From: Variovorax sp. OAS795
Lineage (GTDB): Bacteria > Pseudomonadota > Gammaproteobacteria > Burkholderiales > Burkholderiaceae_C
Assembly (NCBI RefSeq): GCF_040546685.1
Contig: NZ_JBEPOH010000001.1
Span: 3,596,001 to 3,660,000, forward strand
Direction of reading: 5' to 3'
DNA: 64,000 nucleotides
The notes under the pieces are model-generated. The model was given only the letters and a program-made list of their open reading frames with translations. It was not told the origin of the DNA and searched no databases. Position numbers and translations under genes: made by a program. Every line of letters starts with the position of its first letter. Position 1 is the stretch's first letter. This document shows, one piece after another, positions 1 to 8,185 of the stretch.

Positions 1-196
1 AGAGAAAGACATCGCCGCGGTGCGCGAGCAATCCCGCCAGGGCCTTGAGCAAGGTCGACTTGCCAGCGCCGTTCGGCCCGACGATGCTGGTCCAGCGCGC
101 GGCCGCGAGTTTCAGGTCGATGCCGTGCAGCACCTCGGCGCTGCCGAGCGTGGCGCTCACGCCGCGCGCTTCGAGTGCGGGAATGGGTGCGGTCAT
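1..196 (-). CDS. btuD: ABC transporter ATP-binding protein, cobalamin/iron-siderophore type (partial)
   Basis: Only the N-terminal ~65 residues lie in the window; the gene runs off the left edge. The Walker A motif GPNGAGKST is visible about residues 38-46, after the usual N-terminal strand. The ATG overlaps the permease stop as ATGA, so the two are translationally coupled. By family it would be the cytoplasmic ATPase that powers BtuC. The riboswitch operon context supports cobalamin as the cargo; on sequence alone a siderophore or heme importer ATPase is equally possible. Confidence 0.85.
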   Translation of the reverse strand, partial: MTAPIPALEARGVSATLGSAEVLHGIDLKLAAARWTSIVGPNGAGKSTLLKALAGLLAHRGDVFL

Positions 197-1203
197 GCCA
201 CGCCGCCCCGCACGCTGCGCCGGTGCATGAGCCACAGCAGGTAGCTGCCGCCGAGCACGGCCGTGAGCACACCCACCGGCAGCTCCTGCGGCGCGATGAG
301 CCAGCGCGCCAGCAGGTCGGCGGCCATGAGCAGCAGGCCGCCCATCGCGGCCGACAGCACGATCAGTCCCGCATGCGTGGCCTTGACCACGGAACGCACC
401 AGGTGCGGCGCGGCCAGGCCCACGAAGGCGATCAGTCCCGTCTGCGCCACGGCTGCGCCGGTCGCCAGCGCGAGCACCGCCACCAGCGCGGCGCGCATGG
501 CGCCGAGCGGCAGGCCCAGGCTGCGCGCCGTCGCCTCGCCGAGCGCGAGGCCGTCGAGCACCGGCGCGAGCGCCCAGGCCAGCAGCAGGCAGGCCGCGCC
601 CACCGCGGCCATTACCGCGCACGCGCTCCAGCCGACCAGGCCGGTACTGCCCAGGATGAAGCCCTGCAGCGCCTGCAGGATGTCGGCCGAGGCGATGGTG
701 ATCAGGTCCTTGGCGGCGCCGAGCACCACGCCGACGATCACGCCCGCGAGCAGCAGGCGCAGCGTCTGCTGCACGCCGCGCGCGAGCACCAGCGTGAGCA
801 TCACCGCGCACACCGCGCCCACGAAGGCCGCGCCGGTGAGCCCCAGGCGCATCGCCCATTGCATGCTGGCGGCCGAACCGCCGAACAGCATGAGCGCCAC
901 CGCCACGCCCAGCGAGGCGCCCGAGGCACTGCCGAGCAGATAGGGATCGGCCAGCGGATTGCGGAACAGGCCCTGGGCCACGGCCCCTGCGAGGCCGAGC
1001 AACGCACCCGCGAGCCAGGCCCCGAGCGTGCGCGGCAGGCGGATCTCCCAGACGATCTGCAGCGCCACCGCATCGTGCCGTGCCGCCACCAGGCTCTGGA
1101 AGCCGGTGCTGCCGATGCCCAGGCCGAACAGGGCCAGCGCGCCGCCCAGGCCCAGCAGGGCAAGGCCGACGAGCCAGGCGCGGCGCCGATGGTGCGTGGG
1201 CAT
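193..1203 (-). CDS. btuC: FecCD-family permease, probable vitamin B12 importer BtuC
   Basis: An inner-membrane permease of 336 residues with about ten hydrophobic segments, matching the FecCD/BtuC family length. The C-terminal family signature is clear (FVGLAAPHLVR, later ADLLARW and ELPVGVLTAVLGG). I chose the ATG giving MPTHHRRRAW, 14 bp after the btuF stop; an upstream start would overlap btuF. It lies between btuF and btuD in the riboswitch-led operon, so the complete BtuCDF importer is encoded here. Cobalamin specificity is inferred from the operon, since the permease family also moves siderophores and heme. Confidence 0.88.
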   Translation of the reverse strand: MPTHHRRRAWLVGLALLGLGGALALFGLGIGSTGFQSLVAARHDAVALQIVWEIRLPRTLGAWLAGALLGLAGAVAQGLFRNPLADPYLLGSASGASLGVAVALMLFGGSAASMQWAMRLGLTGAAFVGAVCAVMLTLVLARGVQQTLRLLLAGVIVGVVLGAAKDLITIASADILQALQGFILGSTGLVGWSACAVMAAVGAACLLLAWALAPVLDGLALGEATARSLGLPLGAMRAALVAVLALATGAAVAQTGLIAFVGLAAPHLVRSVVKATHAGLIVLSAAMGGLLLMAADLLARWLIAPQELPVGVLTAVLGGSYLLWLMHRRSVRGGVA

Positions 1204-1217
1204 GAGGTCCGCGCGGC

Positions 1218-2087
1218 TCAACCGGCCTTCTCCGCGATGCACCGGGCCATGATCCTGGCCGCCTCGTCCATGCGCGGGCCGGGGCGCACGAGCACGTCGG
1301 CTTGGGCGGCATCGAAGCGGCAGATGCGCCCTTCGCGCACCGCACGGATGCCGCTCCAGCCGGGTCGCTGTTCCATGCCCGCCGCGCTGCGCACGCTGAC
1401 CATGATGAGATCGGGATTGGCCCGCACGACGTATTCGGGATTGAGCTTGGGAAAAGGCCCGAGCGACGCGGGCACGATGTTCTTCATGCCCAGCCGCGCG
1501 AGCGTCTCGCCGATGAACGACGATTCGCCCGCCGCATAGGGGGCGCTGTTGACCTCGAAGTAGACGCGCTGGCCCTTCGCGCCGGCGGGCAGCGACTGGG
1601 CCGCGGCCGACACGCTGGCATCGATCGTGCGCCAGATGTTCGCGGCTTCATGCGTGCCGAGCACCTGGTCGAGCTTGTCGAGCACGCGCCGCACGTCGGC
1701 ATGGCTCTTCGGTTCGAGCACCACCACCTTGAGGCCCAGCGCCTCGAGACGCTGGGTCACGCGGGACGACTTGGCAAGCAGCACCGCATCGGGACGCAGT
1801 GCGACGATGGCTTCGACATTGGGGTCGATGCCGCCGCCCAGCCGCGGCAACGCAAGCACCGCGTTCGGCGAGTTGGAATAGTTGTCGATGCCCACCAGCC
1901 GGCCGCACGCCCCCAGTGCGCAGACGCCTTCGGTCAACGACGGCAGCAGCGTGACGATGCGCTGCGGCGGCTGCGGCAGGCTCACCGTGACGCCGCGCTC
2001 GTCGACCACGTCCAGGGCGTGCGCGGCCAGCGCGAAAACGCCGAGGCCGATCGCAAGCGAAAAAGAGCGGATCCAGTGTCTTGTCAT
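1218..2087 (-). CDS. btuF: Periplasmic cobalamin-binding protein BtuF-like
   Basis: This 289-residue protein has a classic signal peptide (basic MTRHWIRS, then a hydrophobic stretch ending AAHA about residue 24). A class III periplasmic-binding fold follows, with the family strand PQRIVTLLPSLTE near the start and the EAIVALRPDAVLL segment typical of BtuF/FhuD. It would capture B12 after BtuB and deliver it to BtuC. The ATG overlaps the cobU stop by 4 bp (ATGA). Cargo is inferred from the riboswitch and the cob genes; the family alone cannot separate B12 from heme or ferric chelates. Confidence 0.85.
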   Translation of the reverse strand: MTRHWIRSFSLAIGLGVFALAAHALDVVDERGVTVSLPQPPQRIVTLLPSLTEGVCALGACGRLVGIDNYSNSPNAVLALPRLGGGIDPNVEAIVALRPDAVLLAKSSRVTQRLEALGLKVVVLEPKSHADVRRVLDKLDQVLGTHEAANIWRTIDASVSAAAQSLPAGAKGQRVYFEVNSAPYAAGESSFIGETLARLGMKNIVPASLGPFPKLNPEYVVRANPDLIMVSVRSAAGMEQRPGWSGIRAVREGRICRFDAAQADVLVRPGPRMDEAARIMARCIAEKAG

Positions 2088-2665
2088 GCAGTGGGTGCCT
2101 TCAGGGTCAGCGGCAATCCCGCCACCATCAGCGTGACCCGGCCACAGGCGCCGGCCACGTCCTGGTTGAGGCGGCCCAGTGCATCGACGAAGGCGCGGGT
2201 TTCGCCGCCGAGCGGAATCACGCCCAGGCCGATCTCGTTGCCGACCAGCACCACCGGGCCGCGCGCTTCGCGCAGTGCGACGATCAGCATGGCGATGTGC
2301 GCCGAAGGCGTGTGCGTGGCAGGCCGCGCGGATTCCGATTGCGGCGGCATCAGCAGGTTGGTGAGCCAGAGCGTGAGGCAGTCGACCACCACCAGCGTGT
2401 CGGCCGCGCTGCGGTTGACGATCTCGCGCGCGAGTTCGATGGGCTCTTCGACGGTGCGCATCGCGGGCACGCGCTGCGCGCGGTCGGCCTGGTGGCGCGC
2501 GATGCGCTCGCGCATCTCTTCGTCATGGGCCTGGCCGGTGGCGACGAGCACGGCGCGCCGCGTCGCGGGCGCCTCGCCCAGCCAATCGGTGGCACGCTGT
2601 TCTGCGCGCCGCGACTTGCCGCTCTTCTGGCCGCCAAGAATCAGTTCGTGCTCAGGCATGGGCAT
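2084..2665 (-). CDS. cobU: Cobinamide kinase / cobinamide-phosphate guanylyltransferase
   Basis: CobU/CobP phosphorylates adenosylcobinamide and transfers GMP to give GDP-cobinamide during nucleotide-loop assembly. The P-loop GGQKSGKSRRAE lies near the N-terminus, and VVVDCLTLWLTNLL is the family core strand. Three in-frame ATGs lie close together; I chose the one at 2665 because AAGGA sits 8 nt upstream, giving 193 residues. It overlaps the end of cobB and is coupled to btuF by ATGA. It lets the cell convert imported cobinamide as well as newly made corrinoid. Confidence 0.9.
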   Translation of the reverse strand: MPMPEHELILGGQKSGKSRRAEQRATDWLGEAPATRRAVLVATGQAHDEEMRERIARHQADRAQRVPAMRTVEEPIELAREIVNRSAADTLVVVDCLTLWLTNLLMPPQSESARPATHTPSAHIAMLIVALREARGPVVLVGNEIGLGVIPLGGETRAFVDALGRLNQDVAGACGRVTLMVAGLPLTLKAPTA

Positions 2666-4088
2666 GCGCATCGTCCTTCGGGGTGTTGCGTTCGAACGCG
2701 ATGGGTGCGGCGCCGAAGAGCATGGCGGTCGCTTCGGGGCTCGAAGCGAACCACGCATGAAAGTAGCTCGCGCGCACCGCACCGTGCAGGTAGAAGGCCT
2801 CGCCGGCGCGTGCGCCCGCGGCCGGCTCCACGTCCGGCCGGGCCGTGAAAGTGGCCGGCGTCAGCGACGTTTCGGAGTTCGAATAGTGAAAGGTGTGGCC
2901 CCGCAGCACATGGCCGCCCAGACGCAGTTGCTGCGGCCCCAGTGCGGCCAGCCGCTTGTGCATGGTCACGCGGCCCGGCAGCAGGCCCCAGAGCGCATAC
3001 GCTGCGCCGTCCGCCGTCTGCAGCTGGTCGAACAGCGCCATCATGCCGCCGCATTCGGCCCATACCGGCTTGCCGGCGCCTGCATGGGCGGCGAGCGCTT
3101 CGCGCAGCGCGGCACAGGCCGACAGCGCCTTCGCATGCAGCTCGGGATAGCCGCCGGGCAGCCAGACCGCATCGCATGCGGGCAGCGCGTCGCCTGCGAG
3201 CGGCGAGAAAAAGACCGCCCGCGCACCCAGCGCCGCGAGCACGTCGAGGTTGGCGGGATAGATGAAGGCGAAGGCCGCGTCGCACGCGACCGCGATGGTG
3301 CGGCCTTCGAGCAAGCGCGGGCAACGTGCCTCCGGCTCGGCCCGGGGCGCCTCGAAGCGCACCTGCGGCAACGCGCCGATCGCGCGTTGGCCCAGGGGCG
3401 TTGCCGCAAGTGCGTCGGCGGCGGCATCGAGCCGTGCCATCGCGTCGACGAGCTCATGCGCGGCGACGAGGCCCAGGTGCCGCTCGGGCAACGAAAAATC
3501 GCCGCCACGCGGCAAGGCGCCGAGCCATTGCGCCGGTTCGCGCAAGGCCGCTTCGAGCATGCCGGCATGCCGCTCGCCGGCCACGCGGTTGGCCAGCACG
3601 CCGGCCCATGGCAGCGCGGGGCGGAAATTCTGCAACCCATAGGCCAGCGCACCGAAGGTGCCGGCCATGGCCTGCGCATCGATCACGGCCAGCACGGGCA
3701 GGCCGAAGCGCTCGGCCAGGTCCGCCGCGCTGGGGCTGCCGTCGAACAGGCCCATCACGCCTTCGACGATCAGCAGGTCGGCTTCGCCGGCCGCAGTATG
3801 CAGCCGCCGCCGGCAATCGGCCTCGCCGGTCATCCAGAGGTCGAGCGAATGCACCGGTGCGCCGCTCGCAAGCGCGAGCCAGTGCGGGTCGAGAAAATCG
3901 GGCCCGCACTTGAAGACCCGCACACGCCGTCCCTGGCGCGCGTGCAGCCGCGCCAGCGCGGCCGCCACGGTGGTCTTGCCCTGCCCCGAGGCCGGCGCCG
4001 CCACCAGCACGGCGGCGCAGGCATGCGCTGCAGCGAAGGGTTCGCCGTTTGCGCCGGATGGGCCGGGTTGGCTTACTGCGGTGTCCAC
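2652..4088 (-). CDS. cobB: Cobyrinate a,c-diamide synthase
   Basis: CobB/CbiA amidates the a and c side chains of cobyrinic acid using glutamine and ATP. The N-terminal ATP site APASGQGKTT is at residues 31-40, followed by KCGPDFLDPH. The C-terminal class I amidotransferase domain has LPGGYPELHA and the nucleophile Cys346 in WAECGGMMAL. No in-frame ATG precedes the ATP site. The best start is GTG at 4088, overlapping the btuB end by 16 bp, which gives 478 residues. The same frame stays open further upstream inside btuB but has no CobB similarity there. The start is the least certain part. Confidence 0.88.
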   Translation of the reverse strand: MDTAVSQPGPSGANGEPFAAAHACAAVLVAAPASGQGKTTVAAALARLHARQGRRVRVFKCGPDFLDPHWLALASGAPVHSLDLWMTGEADCRRRLHTAAGEADLLIVEGVMGLFDGSPSAADLAERFGLPVLAVIDAQAMAGTFGALAYGLQNFRPALPWAGVLANRVAGERHAGMLEAALREPAQWLGALPRGGDFSLPERHLGLVAAHELVDAMARLDAAADALAATPLGQRAIGALPQVRFEAPRAEPEARCPRLLEGRTIAVACDAAFAFIYPANLDVLAALGARAVFFSPLAGDALPACDAVWLPGGYPELHAKALSACAALREALAAHAGAGKPVWAECGGMMALFDQLQTADGAAYALWGLLPGRVTMHKRLAALGPQQLRLGGHVLRGHTFHYSNSETSLTPATFTARPDVEPAAGARAGEAFYLHGAVRASYFHAWFASSPEATAMLFGAAPIAFERNTPKDDAHAHA

Positions 4089-6010
4089 TTCAGGCCGAGG
4101 TATGCGTTGCGGCCGCCGGTGGCGTAGCCGCGCGCCAGCGTGTAGTCCTTGTCGCCCACATTGTCCACGCGCGCCACCAGGCCGAGGTCGCGCGTGATCT
4201 GCGTGCTGGCCACGAGGTTGAGCACCGTGTAGCCCGCCAGGGTGCGGGTGTTGGCGGCGTCGTCGAAGCGCTTGCTCGACGACTGGATCTCTGCGCCCAG
4301 CGTCCAGCCGGCCACGCGCCAGTCGGCACCCAGCGTACCGTGGCGGCGTGCGCGGCGCGCCAGCAGGTTGTCGGTGGCCAGGTCGCGCGGGTCCTGGAAG
4401 TCGGCCGATGCGCGCAGGGTCACGTCGCCGATGCGATGGCCGCCCGACAGCGTCACGCCCTGGTAGCGGGCGCGCGCGGTGCTGGCATAGCAGCCCGCGC
4501 CGGAGCGGCAGTTGGTGTCGAACACGATCAGGTTGTTGACGCGGTTCTGGTAGACCACTATGCCCGCATGCGTGCCGCCGTCGGTGTACTGAAGGCCCAG
4601 CTCGACGTTGCGTCCCGACTCGGGCCTGAGGCTGGGCGTGCCGTATTCGCTGAAGCGCTGGTACAGCGTGGGCGCGCGGAACGACGTGCCGGCCGACACG
4701 GTGGCGCGCAGCCTGGGCGTGATCGAGAAGCCGTAGGCCGCGCTGCCGGTGGTCTTGCCGCCGAACTCGCTGTCGTCGTCGCGGCGCACGTGCAGCTGGA
4801 GCGAATGCGCGCCCTGCACGAAACCGTAGCCGAGCGAGACCGCATCCTGCGAGCGCTTGCCTGCCAGCAGGCCGCTGAAGAGGGTCGGTGCGTTTTCCAG
4901 CGCGTCCTCGCGGCGCTCGAGCGTCGCCGTCACCAGGTGCGCGCCGAAGCGGAATTCGTTCTGGAACACGTAGCCGCGAAGGTTCGTCTCGGTGCGGTAG
5001 AACGAAGGCTGCGTCTTGTAGACCGCTTGCGAATCGGTGAGCTGCACGCGCGTGCTGTAGACGTCGTTCCACTTGGCCGACCACGAAAGACCGGCCGTGC
5101 GCAGCGTGTTGTTGCCGATGTCGTTCCTGAACTGGATCGGCGGCCGGGTCCTGGAACTGACCTGGGCGTCGTAGCCTGCTTCCATGTCGCTGTAGAGCAG
5201 CGTGGCCTCGAGCCGCTGGTCGGGCGTGAGCTGGTAGCCCAGGCGCAGGTTGCCGGAGTTGCTGCGGTAGCCGTCGCGGTCGGGGCTGGTGTAGCCGTCC
5301 CTCGACGGCGTGCGCTTGTCCAGGGGCTGCACGTTGAAGCCCCTGCTCTCCTCATGCGCGACACCCAGCGAATAGTCCAGCGCACCGGACTTCCCGCTCA
5401 CGCCCGCCTCGGCCTTGCGCAGGCCATGGCTGCCGAAGCCGACGCCTGCATAGGGAAACACGCCTTCTTCGCCGCGTCGGGTGAAGAGCTGGATCACGCC
5501 GCCGACGGCATCGGAGCCATACACCGCCGCAGCCGGGCCGCGCAGCACTTCGATGCGGTCGATCTGCGAGAGTGGAATGCTTTCCCATCCGGCGCCGCCG
5601 GTCGATTGCGAGTCGACGCGCACGCCGTCGACGTACACGGCCGTGAAGCGCGTCTCCGCGCCGCGGATGAAGAGGCTGGTGGTGTTGCCTACGCCGCCGT
5701 TGCGCGTGATCTCGACGCCGGGCAGGCGCGCCAGCACATCGGCCACGCCGACCGCGCCGCTGCGCTCGATGGTCTGCCGGTCGACCACCGACACGTCCGC
5801 CACGAGATCGGACAGCGGCTGGGGCGTGCGGTTGGCCGTGACCACGGTTTCGCCGAGCGCCGGAGCGGCTGCGGCTTGCTGCGCATGCGCCGTCAAGGGA
5901 AGTTGAAACAGGGCCGTGCCGCCGAAAGCGGAGGCCAGCGCGAGCGGCAGGCAGGCGAAGCGGCGGCGCGCGGGAACACGGCCGGAGGAAAGGAAACCAC
6001 AGGAAGTCAT
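4073..6010 (-). CDS. btuB: TonB-dependent outer-membrane vitamin B12 receptor
   Basis: A 645-residue outer-membrane receptor. A long signal peptide (about residues 1-43, ending TAHAQ) is followed by a TonB-box-like GETVVTANR. Next come the plug domain (VADVLARLPGVEI, IRGAETRFTAVYVDGVRV, RIEVLRGPAAAVYGSDAVGG) and a beta-barrel ending with hydrophobic LKWTPQ. It takes up cobalamin and related corrinoids using TonB energy. I chose the ATG at 6010, just after the riboswitch; longer frames read into the riboswitch. It is the first gene of the B12 operon, so its expression should fall when intracellular cobalamin is high. Confidence 0.93.
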   Translation of the reverse strand: MTSCGFLSSGRVPARRRFACLPLALASAFGGTALFQLPLTAHAQQAAAAPALGETVVTANRTPQPLSDLVADVSVVDRQTIERSGAVGVADVLARLPGVEITRNGGVGNTTSLFIRGAETRFTAVYVDGVRVDSQSTGGAGWESIPLSQIDRIEVLRGPAAAVYGSDAVGGVIQLFTRRGEEGVFPYAGVGFGSHGLRKAEAGVSGKSGALDYSLGVAHEESRGFNVQPLDKRTPSRDGYTSPDRDGYRSNSGNLRLGYQLTPDQRLEATLLYSDMEAGYDAQVSSRTRPPIQFRNDIGNNTLRTAGLSWSAKWNDVYSTRVQLTDSQAVYKTQPSFYRTETNLRGYVFQNEFRFGAHLVTATLERREDALENAPTLFSGLLAGKRSQDAVSLGYGFVQGAHSLQLHVRRDDDSEFGGKTTGSAAYGFSITPRLRATVSAGTSFRAPTLYQRFSEYGTPSLRPESGRNVELGLQYTDGGTHAGIVVYQNRVNNLIVFDTNCRSGAGCYASTARARYQGVTLSGGHRIGDVTLRASADFQDPRDLATDNLLARRARRHGTLGADWRVAGWTLGAEIQSSSKRFDDAANTRTLAGYTVLNLVASTQITRDLGLVARVDNVGDKDYTLARGYATGGRNAYLGLKWTPQ

Positions 6011-6114
6011 GAGTGAAGCGAACGAACGTCTATGCCCGTCGCCGGCCTCCCCGCCAGCGTTTGGGCGCAATGGCTGCCGCGTGCATCGACATCGATCGCG
6101 CATGCGGCAGCCGC

Positions 6115-6310
6115 CTCGTTGGCCGGTATCCGGGCTGGCAGTGCGGCCTCACCGCCTTCCCAGGTGCCTGTTTCAGGGCACCCAGTGGCTGGATGGATGA
6201 GGCTGACGCTCGAGGCGTCGACTGCTTGACCGTTGCGGGGGCAGCGCAGGCGGCTTCGGCCCGGTTCCGTTTCCGGCGGGCGTTCACTCCTGCTTCCCGT
6301 TGAACCGCGG
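6115..6310 (-). promoter_or_regulatory. Cobalamin riboswitch
   Basis: Read on the minus strand, the leader has the ordered landmarks of a cobalamin riboswitch. They are AACGGGAA near 6295-6302, GCTGCCCCCGCAACGGT near 6228-6245, GCCACTG near 6185-6191, GGGAAGGCGG near 6155-6164, and GCCCGGATACCGGCC at 6121-6135, the core B12-box segment. It sits about 105 nt before the btuB ATG. Binding of adenosylcobalamin would shut down the btuB operon. The edges are approximate; the fold was judged by eye. Confidence 0.93.
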
Positions 6311-6344
6311 CGTGTGAACCACGACGCAGGCACCAACGGGCGGG

Positions 6345-6350
6345 ATTCTA
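6345..6350 (-). promoter_or_regulatory. Candidate -10 box for the riboswitch/btuB transcript
   Basis: TAGAAT on the minus strand, placed so that transcription would begin about 6338, some 35 nt before the first riboswitch landmark. No convincing -35 with 17-bp spacing is visible, so this is a weak call. Confidence 0.4.
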
Positions 6351-6420
6351 GGGCTTTCGCCGCGCAGTAAGCCAAAAGTTGCGCCGTGCGCTGTCCGGCG
6401 GGAAACTACAATCGCCAACC

Positions 6421-6645
6421 ATGCCCGCCTCCAGCCCCATCGACCAGATCGCCGAGCGTGTGGACCGCCTGCTCGTGCGTCATGAAGAGGTGCAGCGCAC
6501 CAATGCGCTGCTGCAGGAGCAGGTCGAAGCGCTCACGCGCGAGCGCGACGCACTCAAGTCGCGGCTTGCCGCGGCCCGCACGCGCCTGGACGCACTGCTC
6601 GAGCGGCTGCCGGCCGAACCACCCTCCCAAGACTCCCCCGCATGA
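6421..6645 (+). CDS. Small coiled-coil protein upstream of zapA (ZapB-like)
   Basis: A 74-residue protein that is almost entirely heptad-patterned: DQIAERVDRLLVRHEEVQR, then NALLQEQVEALTRERDALKSRL in two adjoining parts, with a Pro-rich tail. No membrane segment or signal. Its position directly before zapA (ATGA overlap) and its all-coiled-coil form suggest a ZapB-type cell-division factor acting at the Z-ring; that is inference. A TACAAT -10-like box ends 8 nt before the ATG with no Shine-Dalgarno, so the mRNA may be leaderless. Confidence 0.8.
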   Translation: MPASSPIDQIAERVDRLLVRHEEVQRTNALLQEQVEALTRERDALKSRLAAARTRLDALLERLPAEPPSQDSPA

Positions 6646-6998
6646 AGCAGATCGAAGTTCAGATCATGGGCCAGAGCTACCTGCTCGGCTGTCCCGATGG
6701 CGGCGAGGCGCAGTTGCGCGAAGCCGTCGATCGCGTCGATGCGGCCATGTGCAAGATCCGCGATGCGGGCAAGGTCAAGGCGCGCGATCGCATCGCGGTG
6801 CTGGCCTCGCTGAACCTCGCGTTCGACCTGGCCGCGCAGCAGACCGCCGCGGCGGCCGCTGCGGCAAGCACCCCCGCGTCGGCACCTGCCGCCGCAGCGC
6901 CCGCTGCCGATGCCGATGCCGGCGAAGCCGATGCCAAGGCCGCGCAACTCATCCATAAACTCGATCAAGCCCTTGCGGGCGACGACCATTTACTCTGA
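6642..6998 (+). CDS. zapA: Cell division protein ZapA
   Basis: ZapA binds FtsZ and bundles protofilaments at the division ring. The 118-residue product has the family N-terminus (KQIEVQIMGQSYLLGCPDGGE), the helix with LREAVDRVDAAMCKIRD, and the typical VKARDRIAVLASLNLAFDL core. The tail from about residue 68 is unusually rich in Ala and Pro (a linker of roughly 30 residues) before a short amphipathic end LIHKLDQAL. It is coupled to the upstream coiled-coil gene by ATGA, and 6S RNA follows, the same zapA-ssrS order seen in many proteobacteria. Confidence 0.93.
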   Translation: MKQIEVQIMGQSYLLGCPDGGEAQLREAVDRVDAAMCKIRDAGKVKARDRIAVLASLNLAFDLAAQQTAAAAAAASTPASAPAAAAPAADADAGEADAKAAQLIHKLDQALAGDDHLL

Positions 6999-7025
6999 GC
7001 GTCGGCGTTCGGGCCGCCAGAGGCG

Positions 7026-7031
7026 TAAAAT
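7026..7031 (+). promoter_or_regulatory. -10 box of the 6S RNA gene
   Basis: TAAAAT placed 6-7 nt before the inferred 6S 5' end at about 7037-7039. No strong -35 is visible. Supported mainly by position. Confidence 0.5.
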
Positions 7032-7036
7032 CCGAA

Positions 7037-7212
7037 CTGTCTGCGGTGCGCGTCGGGCTTAATATTTCCTTGTTCCAATGCTCTCCGGAGCCGGGCTTGG
7101 TACATCGCTTGACGGGCGTGATCATCTCGCGTTAGATGAACCCGAAGTCTTGCTGCCCTCGCCCACCTGAACCCTGGTTCAGGATGCGGGTTCGGCGCCC
7201 ACTTGCAGACAC
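7037..7212 (+). ncRNA. ssrS: 6S RNA
   Basis: About 175 nt directly after zapA. The ends pair (GTCTGC at 7039-7044 with GCAGAC at 7205-7210). The 3' half carries the well-known 6S block resembling the E. coli RNA: ACCTGAACCCTGGTTCAGG followed by ATGCGGGTTCGGCG. The central part can form the long interrupted hairpin with an open bubble that mimics a melted promoter. 6S RNA binds the sigma-70 holoenzyme in stationary phase and represses many promoters. The exact 5' and 3' ends are estimates. Confidence 0.9.
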
Positions 7213-7227
7213 CTTTTTTCGTTGAGA

Positions 7228-7266
7228 CGGCCCCTGCATGCGCTGCACGGGGCCGTTGCTTTTTTT
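7228..7266 (+). terminator. Intrinsic terminator after 6S RNA
   Basis: CGGCCCC (7228-7234) pairs with GGGGCCG (7249-7255) around a loop that can itself pair (TGCA/TGCA), followed by a seven-T run at 7260-7266. It should end read-through from zapA-ssrS. It lies inside a longer possible N-terminus of the next frame, which argues that the next gene starts at the GTG at 7280. Confidence 0.85.
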
Positions 7267-7279
7267 CAAGGCCCGCTGC

Positions 7280-8101
7280 GTGAATTCCCTGCTCGACCCC
7301 CTCCTGATCGCCGAATTGGCCGCGCTCGGCCTGGGCACCGGTTTTCTGGCGGGGCTGCTGGGCATCGGCGGCGGAATGCTCATGGTGCCGTTCATCACGA
7401 TCATCATGGGCCACCGCGGCGTGGCATCCGATCTGGCGGTGAAGATGGCCATTGCCACTTCGATGGCCACGATCATCTTCACCTCGGTGTCCAGCGTGCG
7501 CGCGCACCACAAGCGCGGCGCGGTGCGCTGGGACATCGTGCGCCGCCTCGCGCCCGGCATCGTCATCGGCAGCCTGCTGGGCAGCCTGGGCGTGTTCTCG
7601 CTGCTCAAGGGCACGGTGCTGGCCATCGTCTTCGCGCTGTTCGTGGGCTTCTCGGCCACGCAGATGTTCCTCGACCGCAAGCCCAAGCCCACGCGCCAGA
7701 TGCCAGGCACCGCGGGGCAGCTGTCGGCGGGCGGGGCCATCGGCTTCATCTCGGGCCTGGTCGGCGCGGGCGGCGGCTTCGTGAGCGTGCCGTTCATGAC
7801 CTGGTGCAACATCTCCATCCACAACGCGGTGGCCACCAGCGCCGCGCTCGGCTTTCCTATCGCAGTGGCCAACGTGCTGGGCTATGTGATCAGCGGGCAA
7901 TCGGTGCAAGGCCTTCCGGACGGATCCTTCGGCTACATCTGGCTGCCCGCGCTCGTGGTGATCGCGGTGTGCAGCGTGCTCACAGCGCCATTGGGCGCAA
8001 AGGCCGCGCACAACCTGCCGGTGAAGAAGCTCAAGCGCGTGTTCGCGAGCATCCTCTACCTGCTGGCGGCCTACATGCTCTGGAAGGGCCTGCAAGGCTA
8101 G
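7280..8101 (+). CDS. TSUP (TauE/SafE) family membrane transporter
   Basis: A 273-residue inner-membrane protein with about eight hydrophobic segments and the duplicated TSUP motif: GTGFLAGLLGIGGGMLMVPF in the first half and GFISGLVGAGGGFVSVPFM in the second. The family exports or imports sulfite, sulfoacetate, taurine-derived or similar organic anions; the substrate cannot be read from sequence. I chose GTG at 7280 because AAGG lies 8 nt upstream and the alternative ATG at 7238 is inside the terminator hairpin. It appears to be a single-gene unit. Confidence 0.88.
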   Translation: MNSLLDPLLIAELAALGLGTGFLAGLLGIGGGMLMVPFITIIMGHRGVASDLAVKMAIATSMATIIFTSVSSVRAHHKRGAVRWDIVRRLAPGIVIGSLLGSLGVFSLLKGTVLAIVFALFVGFSATQMFLDRKPKPTRQMPGTAGQLSAGGAIGFISGLVGAGGGFVSVPFMTWCNISIHNAVATSAALGFPIAVANVLGYVISGQSVQGLPDGSFGYIWLPALVVIAVCSVLTAPLGAKAAHNLPVKKLKRVFASILYLLAAYMLWKGLQG

Positions 8102-8185
8102 GCCTGCTGCCCGACTGCGCCAAAGCCCCTTGGCGCCGGGGTGACTCCCGTTGCGACGCCGTGGCCCCGGCCGTATAACGGTCGC

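Noticed and set aside
1302..4127. A very long plus-strand open frame (941 codons) opposite the B12 operon
   Set aside because: It is antisense to btuF, cobU and cobB, whose motifs are intact; the translation is Arg/Ala/His-rich and has no recognisable domain. Typical GC-rich shadow frame.
4089..5084. An N-terminal extension of CobB into btuB (making an 810-residue protein)
   Set aside because: The extra residues come from btuB read in another frame and have no CobB similarity; the CobB ATP site begins soon after the GTG at 4088.
7238..7279. Earlier ATG start for the TSUP permease
   Set aside because: It would lie in the intrinsic terminator after 6S RNA; the GTG at 7280 has a proper ribosome-binding site.
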